A stretch of DNA of 64,000 nt, from contig NMRB01000022.1 of assembly GCA_002633025.1 (NCBI GenBank), positions 844,111-908,110 on the forward strand. Direction: 5' to 3'. Under the pieces are notes generated by a model. That model was not told the origin of the DNA, searched no databases, and was given only the letters and a program-made list of their open reading frames with translations. Numbering within the stretch: position 1 is the stretch's first letter; the number at the start of each line of letters is the position of its first letter. This DNA comes from Notospermus geniculatus. Its lineage: Eukaryota > Nemertea > Pilidiophora > Heteronemertea > Lineidae. This document shows positions 12,459 through 24,300 of the stretch, one piece after another. The position numbers were made by a program, and so were the translations under genes.

Positions 12459-12845
12459 TGTCTCACGCTGTTTGCAATGATTACCGCCATAATGGAATAG
12501 ACAGTGGGTGTCCTCAGTTCATTTTGGAGGTATTGATGCACAATTGTATTGAAAATGGAAGTTGCTGTTCGACCACATGTAGCCTAAATTATTTCCAAGA
12601 AAGCACAGGTCAATTTGGCACACTAACACCTAAATCTCAATTGATAACTGNATGTCTCACACTGTTTGCAATGATTACCGCCATAATGGAATAGACAGTG
12701 GGTGTCCGTAATTTCATTTTGGAGGTATTGATGCACAATTGTATTGAAAATGGAAGTTGCTGTTCAACCACACGTAGCCTATATCATTTCCAAGAAAGCA
12801 CAGGTCAATTTGGCACACTAACACCTACTCAATCGATAACTGTTT
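12459..12845. repeat. Local direct duplication across the single N at 12651
   Basis: About 190 bases starting at GATGTCTCAC occur just before the N and again from 12652. The copy before the N has its own variants (CGCTG, CGACCACATG). The copy after it matches block C exactly. Confidence 0.8.
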
Positions 12846-14990
12846 AATTTGGTTCAAGAAGAATCACCTGTAAGGAACCTACTGTGGAATACAAAATAAC
12901 TAGGCCTATATACCGGTAATACAAAATATAATACAAAATCGACTGGGGAGTCTGAAGGAAATGAAGCCAACATGGTCACTACACAGGCAAGTGTCCTTTC
13001 CGGGTATATCTGGTAGTTTATCAATAAACTTACCTGGCACCTTCCTCTTGAAATGAAAGGGGAGTAACCACATTTTGCCAAGAGGCAAGTGTCCAACGAA
13101 AATGGAGAGAAAACACATGAGCACCGTCCTGCAACTTCTTACATTGTAACTGACCTATCTCCAATCTCCGTTAGGCCCAGACTCAAAGTCCAGGGAGACT
13201 GAGAGTATCTGATTTCACATAAATTTTATTCTCTGATTACATTTTCATTTGGCAGGTTGCCGGGCCAGGCAAAGTTTTTTTTTAATTGAGTCTCTACAGA
13301 AAGTGTTCTTGCAAAAAGCCAGCTACAGAGCATGGCAATTAATCTAGTTTGATAAGGTCTATAATTTGATTACCAACATGCAATCTAAAATCCAATTATA
13401 GAAGGCAATACCCACATCAAATTACATGTCTCCTACCTGTAACTCTGGAGTTACTTATTTGACAACCCGAATAACAGTTACCGGTAGAACCTAGGCCTAC
13501 TGGGTTTCACCCCTCTCAAATGTCATCACATGCAGTACAAGTCAAACCAAGAGAGTGTGTGCATGCAGGCAGAAATTCCTCAATGAGGAAAATGACTTGT
13601 GTGCAGCCATCATGGACCTAAAAACTGAGCAGTTTGACATGTCAGCAGTTTCCAATATCAAACTGCTTGAGAGTCTGAACTAGCCAAATAAATGTCATCA
13701 AGCTAAGGGTATCTCAACTCCCCTCTCAAACAAAGGTCAGTTCTCTCATACATGTATGCCTTCCAATGGTACAGCACAAATTCCACATGATGCAGTGGGA
13801 AGAATGTCGATTGAGGTAATAGCTGTACTTATAGCTTACTTCAACTGTACTTGCTCCCACTGGTTCTATGTGGAGATACTGCCTTTCACCATTGGAATTT
13901 TACAGTGAGGTAATCAACATCAGTATCAACTCACCACACTTCATCCTTGCTTAGGGACAGGGAAAACGGGAGTTCGCTGACATATCTTACACCATTCTCT
14001 TACAGACACCTACAATAGCAAAAACAGTAAACAGTTAGGGATAGCTTCAATACCATGGATAATCCTACACTGCCCCATAGCAAACATTTCTACATTTTTC
14101 AGCATAAAACTATTTTTTCCAAGAAATGATCTTTGCAGTACAATAAGCTTATTCACTGATGTACAGCCATCCTACATTTTTGAGAATATTACGCTAACAG
14201 TAACACCCACATGGTAGGCCTATGTGACAATACGTTATCGGGAAAGACCTTATATAGTGTATCTACAGGTATCTTGAGGCTTTTGGTTTAGACATCATAA
14301 CATTCCATTACAACGGTCTCCATGAACTGTCTGAATCACTGATGATTATATTGAACTCTGAATACATACATTGTAGCTGGTATTGAAAGATCATCATTCA
14401 TTGCATGAAAGGAATGTTCTTACAATAAGTATGTTATGATAATGCAGTTGTTGTCAAATATGTAATGGAAAACGTCCATCCTATAGAATGACGCTTTTCC
14501 TGGTATTCGGAATGAAAGAACATACCTGCATTCCCCACCAAAACAACAAAGTTTATCTTGAAAGACAACTCAACATGCTTTCAAAGCCATTTCAATTCAA
14601 TGACCATAAACTGAATGATGTCCTGGCTGCATGTATAGCAGAATATCAAATTAGACTGTATTTCAATAAGTTTATTCTAGTTCACTCTTGCATGAAAAAG
14701 CCTAGTTCAAACACAGAAAAGTACATTGCTGTTTGCAAAAGCAAACAGCTTACTCATTGGCTGATATCAGGAATTATTCCTGCTGATATTAATAAAAGCT
14801 AGCAAATGCTCTTACTTCAAGTTTTGTAGTGCATTTACACTGGACCTCGCCATGTAAATCTTAAGTAAAAGCATTTGCTAACTTTTATGAATACTTTAAG
14901 CCATTGTCTGAGAGTACGTGTTTACTTTTATACACAAACTTACACAGGAAAACTCAAACTCAAAGAGGTGAAATTAGGATCAACTGCAGA

Positions 14991-15166
14991 CAGGGACGGA
15001 TCCAGGATTTCGGGAAAGAGGGGGCGTACCGTGCTAGATACATTGAAATCTGCGGTCAATTTCAATGATTTGCTCCAAATTTCATAATTTCACGGTCAAT
15101 TTTAAAGATTTGTCGGCCGAAAGGGGGGGCGTGCGCCGGGTGCGCCCCCCCTTGGATCCGCGCCTG
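14991..15166. mobile_element. Short DNA transposon, CAGGG termini, 5-bp target duplication
   Basis: Starts CAGGGACGGATCCAGGATTT, ends GGATCCGCGCCTG, flanked by GCAGA (14986-14990 and 15167-15171). Block C has the empty site CTGCAGAGTC near 7861. Same family as 711-883. Confidence 0.88.
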
Positions 15167-15536
15167 GCAGAGTCTAAGAGGTTTCCCTGACCTAATCCAA
15201 CAAAACATATCACGTCACCAAAAAACATTTGAGCTCTCTGTGAAATACTGGTAATTAATCTTTCACTCCTTTTCAATGCTTATAATTTCTAATGTGCTAA
15301 TTAAGGCACTGCACTCAGCGTGGAAAGTTCTAGAAATCATGAGGGGACCTTTCACATATGAGAACAGAACCATTCAGCAGAAAATTCAGAACTCAGCTCA
15401 GGCCAACAACAGAAGAAATCCCACCATTATATCAAGGAAATTACATTTCTATACATGGTGGTCAATTAGTTAATTCTGTCATCCAACTTTCAAAGGAATA
15501 ATGGCAATTAACTAATCTCTACATCTTCATGCTTTA

Positions 15537-18500
15537 ACTTGAATGAAGAGATGGAGATCAACTAAATCCAATCAATTGTTACAAAAAAACCTGTAAAGTG
15601 ACCAATCAGACCAAGACTCAATACAAAACATGGAACAAAGGACAACAACCAAAGAAGTATTTGGCACCAAAGTTTCATTTGCCAGTAGGGTCAAATGGTC
15701 GAATGGTACCATTTGATGAAGGTGTCTGGTTATCACAGGTAGCATGTAAAGGACATGTTGCCATCAATTTGGGGGACAATGATGATTAGATGATGCATTA
15801 CACGATGGGCTGGCTGGAGAACAAGTTGGAAGACTACATTGTACATGTAGTTACTTCCAAGAGGGACACCAATTCATTGGCATTCAGACTGGTGTGATAT
15901 CCTTGTATCAGACCATTATCTACCAACACAATGTGATTGCACAATGTTTGTCACTGAAGAAGTGATGTCCTTCATTCAAAGAAACTGAACTGTTGTTGTT
16001 TGTTGTCAAATAAAGAAAAGGTGTTAAACTTCAAAGACATATCACTGACTTCAAAACCAACAATGTTGGACATATGATGGGAACCAAAAGAACAGAGCTA
16101 TGCGCATAAAACCTGCCAAGCTTATTGGATGGTGGGTAGCTGTGCACATTGGCTGTGCAAACTTGGCACTTTAGCAAGTCACTGAGCTCAGCAAGGTTTT
16201 ACGAATATTGGCCCAACCCCCTTGTTATACATGTAACTCCACAGCTTACAAGCCGTGGAGTAACAGAGAGCAGTACATGTATGATAGTGACATGTCATTT
16301 CAATGATATCCCCATCAAATCCATGAATGAAGGGATTCAAGCCAGGGTTCCTCAGAAAGAACCTCATTGACATCCTTCAATTCAACATCCCCCTTCCCCC
16401 AGTTTAGACGACTGGTCAGTNTAGAAAATTCTGAAGGTGAAGAGATGGATATTTTCCATAACATCTGAGTGAAACCATCAATGATCTGCACTCAGTAGGC
16501 CTACATTACTTTGTGGTTAGGCCTACTTTCATGACATGGCACCTCCATGAAGCAAATCTTGAGATGTAGCCTACTGTACATAGAGATCGTGTATAGCCAA
16601 GTCCTTCATTTAACCAATGTATAACCAAATAATAGGCAAGACAGAAAAGATTTCATGGAAAATAAAGCGCTTGACCTGGTAAGACATGATGCTTCCGGTA
16701 CACTCTATCCAGTATTGTCCTAGTCCGTGGAGAAGAAAAGACAGGATGGCCACACAAAACCCGGCTTTGTTTTGTCAATGGTTATGTTTGCTTGCGGCTG
16801 ATATAGCATTTGTTCATGGACAATAGTTCATACAAATGGAATAAATCATTTTTTAGATAGTCCAACGGTACATAGGTATTGTTCATGTACAAAGGCCGGT
16901 AAGGTCAAGCTTGGAGGAATTATACTGAATCATACTCAATTCCTCCAAGGGTCAAGAGACACAATTCCACAACATGGCTCCCCATAGGCTACACATATGA
17001 GCAGTTCATTAGATGGCCCTCAATATAAGACCACAATGAATTAATATACCAAAGCAGCTTTTCTGCCCCCTACAACCATAAAAGGAAAGATACTAGCCAA
17101 CTGTGGGCACCTAATCCAAGACTGTTTGGAAAGTTCTCTAGCAGATTATGGAACAACAGAGAAAAACTGCCAAATGCTATAAAAACACCTGCAATGACAA
17201 GGAATTGAATTGCAACCACTAACCTCAGGACAGCAAAAGCAGAAAACTGTTACCTGTTACCTGTTACCTGGAATGACCACTGGACAGAAAAGGCCATCTG
17301 ATGAACTGTGAAAGAGTCTCTGGAAAACCTTTGGAACCAGCCATGCAAGAACCCAAGCATGCCTGACTGAACATCCATCAGTGTCAAAACAAAAAGCTCA
17401 CATTTCGGATGATCACCATTGTTGGTTTCATAACTCCCAAAAGTTGCAAGGACTTCTGCAATGAGTGGAAACCATTTCATCAAGCCCCAACATCTTCTAC
17501 AATGTAGGCTACATCTGTACCACTGTAATGTTGAAAGTTTCTTGTGGTCTTCTTAAGAATGCAACTCCCCCCCCCCCCCAAAAAAAAATGCATGGTAAAA
17601 ATAACCACAACAAGAGACATGAACCACTCTAGAAAGAAGATGCAACTTTGGAGGAATAGTCAGGTTTTATTCCTCCAAGATGCAACAAAACTTAGATCAA
17701 TCAAAGGATCAATTCAGCAGAAATAAAACATTAATTAGCAACATATTAGGCTTACTGAACAAAATACTCCTGTGCAGACGCAACCCAGGTAATCAGAAAG
17801 GGAACAAAACAAACCTAGTTGACGGGAGAGACTTGTCATGTTGATCACAGATCAAAGGGATATGGTGGTCACTGAATTCATATAAGTTCAAGGACAGTTT
17901 GACATAAGCCAAGCTGCCACATAATCCACGTGGGTTTAGGCCTAGCTGTGGTGGTGTTAAAATTATACAAAGCCCCTTCAATCAGTGGCAGGCCAAGGAA
18001 CCCATAAAAAGCCTCTATTATTGGCACAGGCCCAGGCCTTACTGCGAAAGTGGCATAATAGGCAAAAGCGGGAAATCGTTGGCGGTCAATCAAGTTGTAA
18101 GTATAGTAAAGAAGATATCGAATACTCATACATCCTGGATGGTCACTGTCCCCAAAATGAATAGCACTCTGGCTTTGATAAAAAGTGTTTAGAAGATTCA
18201 TGCTCTTCAGTATGGAAAATGACAATAAAATGTGTCAGTAAATGTCAATACTTTGAAATCCTTATTTCATAAAACATCCTGGAAGAGACATTTCATATTG
18301 AAATACAATATCATTAGGAGGATGAATTATTTAGGACGATGATTTCCTGTCCTGCTCAGTAATTCCATCTTTTTCAGAGACATGACAGAAAGTAATAGAT
18401 TTGCACCAGCAATGCTGTGTTATGCCTTGATAATCACATATAATTCCTCCAAGGTAGTTAAAAAACAATACGCCATAATTTGGGAACCAGCAACAGACCC

Positions 18501-19100
18501 CAACAGTCCACAACAACAAAACTGTAGAAAGGAAACGAAATGCTAAGCGCCAAAAAAGGCCTACATTTGGCTGGAAAGGCAAATTCCTGCTGAGGTGCAG
18601 AAGGCAGATTTATTAGGTCCATTTGTGCCGATCATAGGCCTAGTTGAAACGTTGCAATGGCCTACACAAGGAAAAGAAACAAAGTATAAACGGGTCACAA
18701 GGCTTCAAGCGTCGCGGCACATAATGCGCAGGGGGCGACAGACGCCTTTTATGGGGAGTAGAGGGTTTATAACCCAGCGATAGCAGCTCTGTGGAGCCAT
18801 CAGGCGAGCCCTGTATTTAAATGTAGACCTATAAAAGATGAAAATGATGGCCAAAAGGATAATCGAGAAAATATCGACCCCGAAGGAACCTCTAATGTAA
18901 AGAATAACCCTTGAATTTACACCCCCCTCCCCCCAGTTCAGACCCTGGCGTCTCTCGTTTGGAGCCACAGACAGGGCCGCGGACGCGGCACGGGCTTGTT
19001 GACAACCACCGACTAACAACATCACTAGAATCATACCAAATGTGAAAAAGAACACGAAATAACTGTATCAAAATTATCGTCAAAATATACACAAATATTG
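15537..19100. other. Gene-free interval with small palindromes
   Basis: No recognisable coding exon. Visible structure: a hairpin at 16226-16252 (ACTCCACAGC / GCCGTGGAGT), a single N at 16421 without obvious flanking duplication, micro-palindromes sharing the CTTGGAGGAAT end (about 16911-16960 and 17647-17690, and a single arm near 18441), and a poly-C/poly-A run at about 17569-17588. A minus-strand frame at 18705-19055 is listed separately. Confidence 0.5.
18705..19055 (-). CDS. Hypothetical small membrane protein (weak)
   Basis: An uninterrupted minus frame of 116 codons with a hydrophobic N-terminus (FGMILVMLLVGG, then A-R-A as a possible signal cleavage region) and a second hydrophobic stretch (IFSIILLAIIFIF). 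I recognise no family. The sequence also contains purine/pyrimidine-rich low-complexity stretches, and no second copy exists to test conservation. It could equally be part of a 5' UTR or intron of the gene whose promoter may lie at 19.2 kb. Confidence 0.2.
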   Translation of the reverse strand: MFFFTFGMILVMLLVGGCQQARAASAALSVAPNERRQGLNWGEGGVNSRVILYIRGSFGVDIFSIILLAIIFIFYRSTFKYRARLMAPQSCYRWVINPLLPIKGVCRPLRIMCRDA

Positions 19101-19106
19101 GACATA

Positions 19107-19240
19107 CCTGTTTTAATGAAATAAATCCATCAAATGAGAAAAATAGGTAAGAATAAGGGCACAAAATTATTCACGCACTTCCACGAACGGGTCAGCGGCC
19201 ATTTTCGCAGGTAATTGATTGGTGACGTCACACGTCATCA
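19107..19240 (-). promoter_or_regulatory. Possible minus-strand promoter and noncoding first exon
   Basis: A CRE (TGACGTCA, about 19222-19229) is followed downstream on the minus strand by AAAATGGCCGC (about 19196-19206), close to the YY1-type start-site motif, and then by a consensus donor CAG/GTATGT (complement at about 19103-19110). This arrangement is typical of a TATA-less promoter with a short 5' exon. The direction fits a gene running left, for instance the USP53/54-like gene of block C/C', but the connection is inference. Confidence 0.3.
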
Positions 19241-19427
19241 ATTGATTTGAATTACAATAGCGTATCAGGTGCATTGTTCACCTTGGGGTCTTCAGGAGGG
19301 ACATCTGGTGGAAATTTGCCGCAACAAGTACATGCCTATTGTTTGGCGGACTAGGTTTATCGACATGGGCCTACCAACAACGTTTCTATTGTCTCGTGTC
19401 ATCAACTTTTATGGTTTGGTTGACGGT

Positions 19428-19576
19428 TCATTCCCATTTCGCCAAATTGCATTTCGCCAAATTCCCAGTTCGCCAAAAAAAGTTCCATTTCGCCAAATCC
19501 CATTTTGCCAAATTCCCATTTCGCCAAATTCCCAATTCGCCAAATTCCCATTTTGCCAAATTCCCAATTTGCCAAA
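19428..19576. repeat. Tandem repeat of a 13-16-base unit
   Basis: About ten variants of TTCGCCAAATTCCCA in a row, running into an assembly gap of Ns (19577-19704). Open frames across it in several phases are a by-product of the repeat. Confidence 0.9.
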
Positions 19577-19704
19577 NNNNNNNNNNNNNNNNNNNNNNNN
19601 NNNNNNNNNNNNNNNNNNNNNNNNNNNNNNNNNNNNNNNNNNNNNNNNNNNNNNNNNNNNNNNNNNNNNNNNNNNNNNNNNNNNNNNNNNNNNNNNNNNN
19701 NNNN
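19577..19704. other. Assembly gap (128 N)
   Basis: Run of Ns directly after the tandem repeat; its true size and content are unknown. Confidence 0.99.
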
Positions 19705-20063
19705 CAGGGGCGTCGGAGCGTTTTGCCTATGGATATCGTCTGGGGGGGCTGAAATTTACAATGGAACTGGGGGAGCCTCACGCGACAAAAAGAAAGGTGC
19801 ATGACACCAGCGCCGAAGGCGCGAAGCCGCAGCAGGGGGGTCTGGGGGTCCTCCCCCAGAAAAATTTTACGATGAAACACCCTTAGATGCGATTTCCTGG
19901 CACCTCACAGCAGATTATAGCATCTACAATACCATATTTTTGGGCGATTTTTATTTGACGTGCGTTTGCTCTGTGCCTTTGACCCGATGTTAAAAACACA
20001 ACATTTTCAGCAAAAAAGTGAGGGGGCTATAGCCCCCCAGCCCCCCCTGCTCCGACGCCCCTG
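19705..20063. mobile_element. Non-autonomous DNA transposon, 15-bp inverted ends
   Basis: The right end reads GCTCCGACGCCCCTG and the left end, immediately after the gap, CAGGGGCGTCGGAGC, a perfect 15-bp inverted repeat. The internal GC-rich text (GGGGGTCTGGGGGTCC) is noncoding. The target duplication cannot be read because the left flank is in the gap. The ends resemble the CAGGG family at 711 and 14991 but the interior differs. Confidence 0.75.
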
Positions 20064-20527
20064 AGTTTATGCATGGTATAATTGGCTTTCATCATGGTAA
20101 ACCTTCTTTCACCATGATAAACCTTCTTTTACCGTAGAATTACCATTCACCATGGTAAAATGGAGAATATTTTTTTATAAGGGATTATGGTATGTTTGTA
20201 AAATTTGTAAAATGATGCAGGTGGTTATCTGGCTCTTGCGGGTTTCTTATCCCTCGCAGAGCAACATGTCATCAAGGACAGGTTTATTATCTGATTATCC
20301 ACCCTCGAATCTGCGTGATCAACCGACACCTTTTCCCAGTCTCTCCAGAAATATCTCTGGAGTAGGCCAAGCAGCTTTCAGAGCAACTGAGAGAAACAAA
20401 GTGGCGCCCAGACCAGTAGTGTAACAATGTTCCACGTTTTTCAGTTTTTCCTTCTCTTCGGAACGAAGTGACAATAGACAGAATGAGAGGATTCACACAC
20501 ACAAAAATATTAGATGTTACATGGTAG

Positions 20528-20604
20528 ATGTTGCTGAGAATCGAACCCGCGTCTATAGATTACGAGCCCGATCCGATGGCCTTGAACTGCACCACCGCGC
20601 TCTC
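20528..20604 (-). ncRNA. tRNA-derived SINE-like or tRNA pseudogene
   Basis: On the minus strand there is an A-box-like GGTGCAGTTCAAGG followed about 35 bases later by a good B box, GCGGGTTCGATTC. The anticodon-loop position reads CTCGTAA (CGT, threonine-type) but the stem around it does not pair well and the acceptor arm is poor. I therefore regard it as a tRNA-derived retroposon head or pseudogene and not a functional tRNA. Confidence 0.45.
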
Positions 20605-21234
20605 AAGTCTGCTACAAATGGAGGAACAAAAAGTAGATTTTCTCCACAATGACATCAAACATGTCAAAGAAGACCGCCAAGTGCATAATTTTATCATGGA
20701 TTTCTTCATCTTTATCTCCATTCCACGAAAAGAAAATTATAAAAGTGTTTACTGGCAGAAAAAAGGTACCACAAACTTTTTTTGCCCAAATCTTATCGAG
20801 ATAATTCCAATTCAGAAATCGTCTCTTGATAACGCTTGAAAACCATAGTCCAGCTTTTCCCAGTGAACCAAGTGAACCAATCCTGACGGCAAACGTTTGA
20901 TGACGTATATGTATGGATAGATTTACCCAGGATTGACCCAATACCTAAATGAAGCGTGCATGTTGATTAAATGTCACACTCTCATTATCAAACCATTTTC
21001 CCGACCATTTTGAAAACTTTAATGATAAAGCTATAAGTCCCACAAGGATACCGCAAGATGCCATTAGTGTTAATTTCAAAGTCCTCGGGCGTGCTTCTTA
21101 CCAAAATTTCAGATGTACCAATGTTTACTCTCCTTTTTAAAACTAGCATTAGAATATTGTATTCGGCAGCTTATGTTAATCAGTATAAGAATGTATGAAA
21201 ATGAGATTAAACTACAGTTACCGACCGGGTTTCA

Positions 21235-21280
21235 TATAAATACGGCGGGAAAGAGGTCACTGCTCAGAGATGTTCGACGA
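21235..21280 (+). promoter_or_regulatory. Candidate TATA promoter of the lectin gene
   Basis: TATAAATA at 21235-21242 lies 46 bases before the ATG chosen for exon 1, with an Inr-like TCACTGC at 21257-21263. This gives a short 5' UTR, plausible for a strongly inducible secreted lectin but untested. Confidence 0.4.
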
Positions 21281-21341
21281 ATGATGAGGACCATGAAGAG
21301 GGCACGATTCTTCTTGCCGATATTTGTCATATTTCTTGGTG
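21281..21341 (+). CDS. Lectin exon 1: signal peptide
   Basis: Codes 20 residues with a basic start (R-T-M-K-R-A-R) and a hydrophobic core FFLPIFVIFLG, then a phase-1 donor G/GTAAGT. Phase 1 fits the next exon, which continues G-A-G-L-A-V-A-T-K-D-C. A second in-frame ATG four codons on is an alternative start. Confidence 0.75.
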
Positions 21342-24300
21342 GTAAGTACATGTACTGAATTTTCGCGGGAAACTGATTTTAATTGTGCGCAACCGGCAAA
21401 TCATTTTTGTACCTGGCGAAGCCATGCCACCGTGACGAAGCCATGCGACCTCTGTGTACTCGTCCTTACAAAGTGAACTGGCCTCGAAACCGGATCGAAC
21501 AGACTCCGTGTAGAAGGGATCAGTACTTTTTTAAGGCCTGTCTACACCATCAACATTCACAAACCATTTCAAAAACGTCCAGCTACAACATCACCAAAAC
21601 ACCGTTGTTTTCGGTTTGTTGCATAGTGTGGACTGGATCTGCAACTTTTGTAAAACAATTTGAAAACGTGTTTTTGACTAAAGGCCTGTCCACACCATCA
21701 ACATTTCCAAAACATTTGTAAAACATTTAGTTGCAAAAAATCTGCAACACCCTTGTTTTGGGAATGTTGCACAGTGTTGACAGACTTGCAACAATTCAAA
21801 ACATGTTTTGATGTTTGCAGAGGAATTCCATGACGTTTCTTTTAAAACATTTCTAAAACATTTTTCAAAGCATGTTTTGAACTGTTGCAAGTCCTGTCCA
21901 CACTGCAACAATCCCAAAACAAGGGTGTTGCAGATTTGTTGCAACAGAATGTTTTTAGAAATGTTTTGAAAATGTTGATGGTGTGGGCAGGCTTGTAGTT
22001 GCGGAGTGTAGACCAACCTCAAAACAAGCCGCAACATTTCCGAAACAGTTTTCAAAATGGTTTGTTGCAGAAATGTTTTGGAAATGATGATGTAGACATG
22101 CCTTTAGACGACTCTGTTCGTAAATGTTTGCTTGCATCAATATCATTAAGACCGCCCCCATCTCAATGGGGCGGTCTTCCTTGTTTTTACTGAATTTCTC
22201 TCTCTCTCTCTCTGGATCTCTCCATCCAATCTGCGGGTTCTCCAACGATAACTAACGAAAAACGCCATATATCGCGGTAAAACGTTCAGGAATTGTAGAT
22301 GTGCATATTACACAGAACCCTATTGATTCTTGGGGTCATCCGTGTACAAATAGTGCGAAATTTGGGTGAAATTTCTCGTTTTATCTATGATTGGTTCAAA
22401 CTGAGTGACTGAAATGCCATCTTCAGGCAATTCATAGTACTATTACTATTACTTCTATAACATTACACATGTGCTTTTAGTTCGTTATGTATGCTGAAGA
22501 TGGCATTGTGATCACCCTGGACTGGTTCCTCTCTTGACTGATGATTCAATGGATGTGGGGAAGAGTCAATCCCTTTCTGGTCCGCCAGATATCTGTTATT
22601 GGACCCTGTTGGCAGTACATAGCACATAGTTCAGTTTATCACTGAATAGTAGTGACCTTTACAGCTTCTCCTTCTGAAGTTAGTAGGGAGAAATCAAGTC
22701 TCCCTCTTTGGAAAAAAGTCTCCCTGCTTTTTAGGAATGGGAGACTTTTATTCTCCCTATTTCAAAAACCTGGCACCAACCCTGGCCGCTCGATAATAAT
22801 TCTCGATCAGTCAACTCTGTCTTAGCTCCCAATTTCCAAGGGCGGTCTTTCAAATTGACTGGTAAGTCAATTTCTAGTTGTTGTCTGTCTTTGCATGCAA
22901 CTATCAATACTGTGATCTGTATCGAGTCACCTTCAATCCCAAACTCTAAGCAATGCCTCACATCCTGGCTTGTTAATCAAATGACCATCGCATGGGCCAA
23001 AGGAGCCTCAAATACCGCCGCCACTTAAATACATCATTATGGTGAATTATTTTGCCTCATGAATCTCGCTCCCCAGGAGCTGGACTAGCAGTCGCTACCA
23101 AAGACTGTAAAAACGTTAAAGAGTTTCTCTGCACCGATGATTGGAAGTACTTCAAGGAAACGGGCTGGTGTGCGAAAGACTCCACCACCGATCTAGCCTT
23201 TGCGGACGCCTTCAAGGAATGCAAGACGAACGGAGCGTATCTAACGTATTGGTACGTACACGACATAGACAGTTCGAACTACCGGTATAGCATCTGCCAT
23301 CCACCGCATCCTCGGCAAAAGCTGATAATAGGGAGTTTTCGAAAAGCCCCCGAAACGCCAACACGAACGCCAATCCCATTGTTCGATGCCATGAAGAGCT
23401 CCGAACAAAAGAATAGACGTACAGTACGTGTTGGCGTTTCGGGGACTTTGCGAAAACTCTCTATTATGACATAACCAGCGATGTGGCCAACTGGCAGCAA
23501 ACTTGGCGATTTGTGACCGTACGGCGAGTGATCGTCGTCGGTTCACGGAGTTCCTAACTTGTTACCATTTAGGCTCCAGTTCCATAGAGCTCACGTTTAC
23601 ACTTTTCACGCGCCACGCTTCACGTTTTCCTTTCGTTCCTCGATTCAGCGCACAACGAGACACACATTACCTGTCCTGTGTCCGAGGAACGAAAGGAAAA
23701 CGTGACGCGTGGCGCGTGAAAAGTGTCAACGTGAACTCTATGGAAATGGAGCCTTATGCAACGAAGGCCCGTTCACTTCAGAGGGTTTCGTCTCGGTTTG
23801 CGGCGAGCGGAGCGGTTTTCACAGGCTTTGGGATAAACCAAAGATTATCCAAAAGCTCGTGGAAACCGCACCGCTCGCCGCAAACCACGGCGGAATCCAC
23901 AAGTGAAAATGGGCCTGAATGATGTCGAACATGCAAGCGCTCTTGAGTCGTTTTTCTCCCAAACTGCCGTCGCTGCACTTAAAACCTACACATCAACGAT
24001 TGTCAAATATATCTTCCTTTCTTTCACCATGTCAACTGTTGTGCCCCAGGAACTGGATTAATGACATTGGTAGTCTAAGCGGTCATCAAGCGAAGCTAAC
24101 TTGCAAACCATCGACTCCCGCTCTCTCGGACTGGACATGGATGGGACACAGCAAAGCTAACGGCGTCAACTTCAAGATCTGCAAAGTTGACACGTCCGGT
24201 CTTCAAGCATTATGCAATAAGAATGAGAAGTATGCTTGCTTTATAAAGTCTGGGACACGAGCTTTGAAAGCAGTCAGCTGTGCCCAAAAAGCCGGCTACC

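Larger units (their letters stand above)
8319..15536. repeat. Duplicated block C' (second copy)
   Basis: Second, same-orientation copy of 983-8230. Copy-specific insertions are 9031-9321 and 14991-15166, and a single-N joint lies at 12651 with its own flanking direct duplication. The only recognised coding part is the minus exon 10834-10938; I see no supported gene in 8319-10833 or 10939-15536. Confidence 0.9.

Noticed and set aside
19269-19886. Open frames of 100-205 codons in several phases
   Set aside because: They cross a short tandem repeat and 128 Ns translated as unknown residues.
20528-20604. Functional threonine tRNA
   Set aside because: The B box is good, but the anticodon and acceptor stems do not pair, so I kept it only as a tRNA-derived element.
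22148-22178. Terminator-like GC hairpin (AAGACCGCCCC / GGGGCGGTCTT)
   Set aside because: Bacterial-type terminators are not relevant here; most likely another small inverted repeat.
23503-23922. Open frame of about 139 codons
   Set aside because: Made from arms of two MITEs in lectin intron 2.
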